Source of the DNA: Burkholderiales bacterium
Lineage (GTDB): Bacteria; Pseudomonadota; Gammaproteobacteria; Burkholderiales; SG8-39
Direction: 5' to 3'
Length of the DNA: 10,267 nt
Assembly: GCA_025929745.1 (NCBI GenBank)
Contig: JAICPQ010000084.1
Span: forward strand, 1-10,267
Below, piece by piece: positions 6,924 to 10,267 of the stretch (the first letter of the stretch is position 1; every line of letters starts with the position of its first letter). The notes beneath the pieces are model-generated. The model searched no databases, had not been told where the DNA came from, and worked only from the letters and a program-made list of their open reading frames with translations. The position numbers and the translations under genes are program-made.

Positions 6924-8366
6924 TCAGTTGGCGGGCTTGCGCGCCAGCATCCCGTACATCATGCCGATCGCGATCCAGAGCAGGCTGAACTCCATTTCCG
7001 GTCGCAGGCTCGATCCGGTCCATGCTGTGACGAGCAGCACCACGAGCGCGGCGGCGCCACCCTGGAAGAGCGCACGCATCTCCGGGCTGAGGTAGGCGTT
7101 GGCGCCGAGCGCGCGGAAGTTGCGCCACACATGCCAGTAGAAGGCGAGCAGCAGCGCCAGGCCGACGAAGCCCATGTCGAGCACCGCCTCCAGGTAGGCG
7201 TTGTGGGCGTGCGCAACGAGCAGCATCATCCCGTTCCACAGCGGGTCGGACCACATCACCGAGCCGATGCCGTTGCCCCAGATTGGGCTCTTCAGGGTTT
7301 CCGGAAGAAGCGGCGCCCAGATGCCCTCGATACGGCCCGCGCTCACCACGTTCATGTCGCCGGAATCGAAGCCCATGGTGATGCGGTCGTAGACCGGCTC
7401 GGGCGCGAGCACCAGGACGAAGATCCCGGCGACGAGCGCGAGCGTGACAGTCTTGGCGTTGAACTTCCACAGGAGAAAAAGGCCGCTCGCGATCAGCGCG
7501 CCGAGAAAGCCGCCGCGCGAGAAAGTGAGCACGAGCGCGATGCCGGCGAGGCCGAGCGTGACGAAAAGGACGGTCTTCAGGACTGCGTTCTTCGTCTCCC
7601 ACCACACGAAGAGCAGCAGCGCGTAGGCTACGGCGAACAGCCGCCCGAGGTCGTTCGGGTGCAGGCCGAGCTCGTCGTAATAGTCGGCGTCGCGCCCGCT
7701 CACGCTCGCGAGCGCGCCCAGGCGCACGCCGGCGGAGGCGAGAACCACCAGCTCGAGCAGCGCGATCACCCAGACCGCTGCGATGATGGCGCCGATGAAG
7801 CGCTCGGGGCGCTGCGCGCGCGCCACGGCGGCAGCGACCAGCATCGCGGTCGCCACGATGAGCAGCGGCCGGATCGCCATGTCGCGGAAGTAGCCGAACG
7901 CGCTCGTGAAGCTCAGCGTCTCGCGCTCGAAAAACGAAGGAAAGATGCGCTCGAAGTTCGGCATGCCGATCAGGCCGGCGATCAGGATCGGCACGACGTA
8001 GAGCCAGACCAGCGGCGCCGGCGCGAGCACCGCGAGGCGCCCGCGCAGCGCGTAAGACACCAGCGTCGCGAGCACCAGGATGTTGAAGGGGTTCAACGCC
8101 GGTATCCCGAACATGCTGTGCGGGAAGAAGTTGGTCTGCGAAATCGGCAGCACCAGGGTGAGCGCCACGGCGCCGATGCGGAAGTCGAGCAGGATCGCCG
8201 CGGCGAGGATGAGCGACAGCGTGATATAGAACGCCCCGGTCTCGCCGAACGCGATCGCCACGCCGCTCGCCGCGCCGAAGGCCACCAGGCCGACGGCAGC
8301 GAGGATCCAGATATAACTCGCGCCCGCGCCTTCGCTGCGGGCTAGCGTTGACTGAGCTGCGGCCAC
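6924..8366 (-). CDS. Wzy-type polymerase / O-antigen ligase family membrane protein
   Basis: A 480-residue polytopic inner-membrane protein of the O-antigen ligase/polymerase superfamily (PF04932 type). In this operon the likeliest role is polymerising lipid-linked EPS repeat units on the periplasmic face; transfer of glycan to another acceptor is the alternative, and sequence alone does not separate the two. About ten to twelve hydrophobic segments are visible. Family landmarks include LNPFNILVLATLVSYALRGR near 91-110, the HPND stretch near 236-239 in the large periplasmic loop region, SRGG at 283-286, and the PIWGNGIGS...HAHNAYLE region at 361-393 with H386, H388 and N389. The start is GTG 8366, because AAGGAG sits five bases upstream at 8372-8377. 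An in-frame TTG at 8384 would lie before that site. It overlaps the small peptide ORF by 25 bases. Confidence 0.88.
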   Translation of the reverse strand: MAAAQSTLARSEGAGASYIWILAAVGLVAFGAASGVAIAFGETGAFYITLSLILAAAILLDFRIGAVALTLVLPISQTNFFPHSMFGIPALNPFNILVLATLVSYALRGRLAVLAPAPLVWLYVVPILIAGLIGMPNFERIFPSFFERETLSFTSAFGYFRDMAIRPLLIVATAMLVAAAVARAQRPERFIGAIIAAVWVIALLELVVLASAGVRLGALASVSGRDADYYDELGLHPNDLGRLFAVAYALLLFVWWETKNAVLKTVLFVTLGLAGIALVLTFSRGGFLGALIASGLFLLWKFNAKTVTLALVAGIFVLVLAPEPVYDRITMGFDSGDMNVVSAGRIEGIWAPLLPETLKSPIWGNGIGSVMWSDPLWNGMMLLVAHAHNAYLEAVLDMGFVGLALLLAFYWHVWRNFRALGANAYLSPEMRALFQGGAAALVVLLVTAWTGSSLRPEMEFSLLWIAIGMMYGMLARKPAN

Positions 8367-8464
8367 GGCTTCTCCTTGTTGCAATCAGGAGCCTTGGAGG
8401 CGATGGCGCTCGCCGCCCCGATGAGCAGCGCCAGGGCGGCGAGCAGGAGCTTCCGCTTCTTCAT
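8342..8464 (-). CDS. 40-residue putative secreted peptide
   Basis: I do not recognise this small protein. It begins with a basic MKKRK, followed by a hydrophobic core (LLLAALALLIGAASAIA) that looks like a Sec signal peptide or a single membrane anchor, with a possible cleavage after ASA or just beyond. The remaining tail of roughly 18 residues (SKAPDCNKEKPWPQLSQR) is polar, with one cysteine, one tryptophan and two lysine-rich spots. The cysteine is not placed as in a lipobox. The ATG is 17 bases after the epsG stop, and a GGAG overlapping that stop lies 13 bases upstream, a rather long spacing. Its end overlaps the next gene's start by 25 bases. It could be a secreted or membrane peptide of the EPS machine, or a translated leader coupling epsG to the polymerase gene. 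No function is assigned. Confidence 0.6.
   Translation of the reverse strand: MKKRKLLLAALALLIGAASAIASKAPDCNKEKPWPQLSQR
8372..8377 (-). promoter_or_regulatory. Ribosome binding site of the polymerase gene
   Basis: AAGGAG, five bases before GTG 8366, within the coding sequence of the 40-residue peptide. It decides the GTG start over an in-frame TTG at 8384. Confidence 0.7.
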
Positions 8465-8481
8465 TTCTGCGCTTCTGCTCC

Positions 8482-9381
8482 TCAATAGGCGTTCATCAGG
8501 CTGCCGATCACGCGGGCGCTCGCGTCCGAAAGGTCGCGCATGGCGCGCTCGGTGTCTGCGAGGCGCGTCGCATCCTTGCGCGAGATGAGCAGCGCGTCGC
8601 CGGCGCGGAACGTGATCGCCGTGGCATCGGAGTACTCCGTAACCGGCGGCGTGTCGATGAGAATCACGTCGTATTCCGCCTGCGCCTTGGCGAGGAGCGC
8701 CGCGAAGCTGCCGCGCGACAGAAGCTCGAGCGGGTTCGGCGGCAGCGGCCCGGCCGGCATGACGGCGAGTCCGGTGAGGCCTGCGACCGGCGCCGCGGCC
8801 GAAAGGTCCGAGCGCCCCGAAAGCACGCTGGACAGGCCGAAGCGATCGGAGATGTTGAAGATCGCCTGCTGGCGCGGCGCGCGGAAATCGGCGTCGACGA
8901 GCAGCGTGCGGTGGCCGAGCTGGGAGAACACCACCGCGAGGTTCGCGGCGATGAAGCTGCGCCCCTCGCGCGCGCACGGGCTGGTGATGGCGAGCGTGCG
9001 CCGTCCGGCGCCCGGGTTGAACCAGCGGATGAGAAGCTGCGTGCGTACGGCGCGCAACTCCTCCGACACCGGGTGGAAAGGATCCCACGCGGCGATCAGC
9101 TCCTTCGACACGCCTTCCGGGCCCGAGACGAGGTAGGGGAACTCGTACTGCTTGGCGAGCGCCTGCTTCAGGTCCGCGTCGGTGATCAGGTTAAGCTCGA
9201 TCGCCGCCTCGCCGAAGCGCCAGCCGAGCTCGCGCTGGCGCCGCAGCACCTGCTCGGCGTCCGCCGAGGAAAGCTTGCCGTCGTCGATGAGGATGGCGCC
9301 GATATGGCGCCCGGTGCTCATCGAATGCATTGAGGAGCCGCCGTCGATGGGCAGTACGTTGTCAGTCGGTTGTACGAGCAT
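8482..9381 (-). CDS. epsG: EpsG-like BY-kinase homologue with N-terminal MshEN-like domain
   Basis: Cytoplasmic partner of EpsF, a 299-residue protein. Residues 26 to 78 hold two 24-residue repeats separated by exactly five residues (26-49 and 55-78), each with the (R/H)-(I/F)-G start, hydrophobic pairs and final Q of the MshEN/GspE N-terminal fold. Residues about 105 to 299 are the MinD-like BY-kinase fold: Walker A region at 134-143 (SPCAREGRSF), Walker A' at 161-165 (LVDAD) and Walker B at 239-246 (VILIDTPP). The Walker A lysine is replaced by R141, and the C-terminus has only one tyrosine, the last residue, instead of a tyrosine cluster. The start chosen is ATG 9381, with GGTGA five bases upstream; a GTG at 9390 overlapping the epsF stop as GTGA is the alternative and adds three residues. 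Identity as EpsG family is firm; real tyrosine kinase activity is doubtful. Confidence 0.9.
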   Translation of the reverse strand: MLVQPTDNVLPIDGGSSMHSMSTGRHIGAILIDDGKLSSADAEQVLRRQRELGWRFGEAAIELNLITDADLKQALAKQYEFPYLVSGPEGVSKELIAAWDPFHPVSEELRAVRTQLLIRWFNPGAGRRTLAITSPCAREGRSFIAANLAVVFSQLGHRTLLVDADFRAPRQQAIFNISDRFGLSSVLSGRSDLSAAAPVAGLTGLAVMPAGPLPPNPLELLSRGSFAALLAKAQAEYDVILIDTPPVTEYSDATAITFRAGDALLISRKDATRLADTERAMRDLSDASARVIGSLMNAY

Positions 9382-9386
9382 GTGGG

Positions 9387-10267
9387 TCACCGGGGTTGCG
9401 GAAGCGCACGGGCAGTGCTGTTCGGAGCCGGGAGCAGCCGACCGCCCATGGGCTGCCACCGGGAAAGCCGGCCGAGCGACGGCACGGCGAGACGCGTTTC
9501 GAGGTCGGCGCGGGTGCGAACGCGGCGATCCATGGATTCGAGCACGAACACCACCGCAGCGGCGAGCATGGCGCCGATCAGCACCGCGAGGCCGCTGATC
9601 AGGCCGACTTTCGGCTGCGCCGGCGTCATCGGCTCCACCGCCGGGGTGAGCAGCGCCACATTGGTGCTCTTCGCCGAGCTCTCGATCTTGTTCGTCATAT
9701 AGCGCGCGAGCACTGCGTCGTAGGAGCGCTGGGCGTTATCCACGTCGCGCATCATCGCGGAGAGTTCGATGCGCGCGTCCTTCATGCCGATCACGCGGTC
9801 GTTCTGCGCCTGCAGAGCGGTTTTCAGCTCCTCCTCGCGCTTCTTCGCCTGCTGCACCGCGTTGCCAAGGCCGGCGACCAGCTTCTTCACTTCGTGCTTG
9901 ATCTTGTCGTTGATCGCCTGGATCTCGGCCTTGGTGCGCAGGTACTGCGGGTGGTTCTCGCCGAGCACCGTGCCTTCCTGGTCGAGGCGCTGCTCGACGC
10001 GCGCGAGGTCGAGCTTGAGGCTGCCGATATGGCCGCTCGACAGCACTTCGGGCAGCGCGTCGATGTCGATACCGCTCTGCACGAGCTCGAGGGCCTGCTT
10101 GTGCTTCGCGATCGCCTCATAGGTCGCGTTGCGCGCGGTCGAGTACTGGCCCGACAGCGTGTCGAGACGCGCGACCTCGATGTCGGAGCGCTCTTCCGTC
10201 GAGGTGATGCCTTTCGCCTTCTGAAAGCCCGCCACCTTGGTTTGCGCCTCGGTGAGCTGTGAGCGCA
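9387..10267 (-). CDS. epsF: EpsF-like chain-length determinant (polysaccharide co-polymerase), 5' end missing
   Basis: Inner-membrane polysaccharide co-polymerase that works with the Wzy polymerase and the EpsG partner to set EPS chain length and couple it to export. The visible 292 residues are the C-terminal part: the frame is open through the right edge, so the first GTG seen inside it (10235) is not the start. A long periplasmic coiled-coil region, rich in E, K, R and Q, spans about visible residues 60 to 190. It is followed by a proline-rich stretch (PAVEPMTPAQPKVGL), typical before the last membrane helix of Wzz/GNVR proteins, and then a single hydrophobic helix (LISGLAVLIGAMLAAAVVFV). 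The cytoplasmic tail after the helix is about 55 residues and contains no kinase domain; that function sits in the next gene, as in split EpsF/EpsG systems. The stop lies 5 bases before the next ATG. Family assignment is firm; the exact subfamily is from memory. Confidence 0.88.
   Translation of the reverse strand, partial: RSQLTEAQTKVAGFQKAKGITSTEERSDIEVARLDTLSGQYSTARNATYEAIAKHKQALELVQSGIDIDALPEVLSSGHIGSLKLDLARVEQRLDQEGTVLGENHPQYLRTKAEIQAINDKIKHEVKKLVAGLGNAVQQAKKREEELKTALQAQNDRVIGMKDARIELSAMMRDVDNAQRSYDAVLARYMTNKIESSAKSTNVALLTPAVEPMTPAQPKVGLISGLAVLIGAMLAAAVVFVLESMDRRVRTRADLETRLAVPSLGRLSRWQPMGGRLLPAPNSTARALPQPR

Noticed and set aside
5892..8345. A very long plus-strand open frame (over 800 codons) opposite the glycosyltransferase and polymerase genes
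   Set aside because: Its translation is a low-complexity mix of R, H, A, D and E without domains, which is what the antisense of GC-biased codons gives. The minus-strand genes have clear motifs.
8342..9088. A 248-codon minus-strand open frame that ends with the small peptide
   Set aside because: Only its last 40 codons form a plausible protein; the rest is an out-of-frame shadow of epsG.

Overview
This window is one piece of a GC-rich bacterial exopolysaccharide (EPS) locus. Every supported gene lies on the minus strand, so the order of transcription runs from the right edge to the left edge. The strong GC bias at third codon positions, the EpsF/EpsG-type chain-length module and the style of the glycosyltransferases point to a betaproteobacterium (Burkholderiales, Nitrosomonadales or Rhodocyclales type). 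That placement is an inference from sequence style and not a database match.

In transcription order the genes are: epsF-like polysaccharide co-polymerase (right edge, 5' end missing); epsG-like BY-kinase homologue with an N-terminal MshEN-like domain; a 40-residue ORF with a signal peptide; a Wzy/O-antigen-ligase-type membrane protein; a GT4 glycosyltransferase; a Wzx-type flippase; a second GT4 glycosyltransferase; a WbpP/TviC-type UDP-N-acetylhexosamine 4-epimerase; a WbpO/TviB-type nucleotide-sugar dehydrogenase; and, running off the left edge, a degenerate formyltransferase-like protein with the start of a GINT1-like beta-propeller.

The genes form a tight operon. The largest gap is 17 bases and most neighbours overlap by 4 to 35 bases, with GTG starts at five or six of the nine visible starts. 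I see no promoter, terminator or RNA gene inside the window, so the promoter should lie to the right of it. No stretch over 20 bases is left without a gene.

Functionally this reads as Wzx/Wzy-dependent EPS assembly. The epimerase and dehydrogenase together should supply UDP-GalNAcA (or UDP-GlcNAcA). The two glycosyltransferases extend a lipid-linked repeat unit, the flippase moves it across the inner membrane, and the Wzy-like protein polymerises it. EpsF and EpsG set chain length and drive export. The initiating glycosyl-phosphate transferase, the outer-membrane channel and the exosortase usually linked to this EPS type are not in view.

The points that deserve a second look are the MshEN-like (possible cyclic-di-GMP receptor) domain fused to an ATPase that lacks the Walker A lysine and a C-terminal tyrosine cluster, the tiny secreted peptide ORF in the position where an exosortase gene might be expected, and an AT-richer, possibly inserted repeat fragment inside the last gene.
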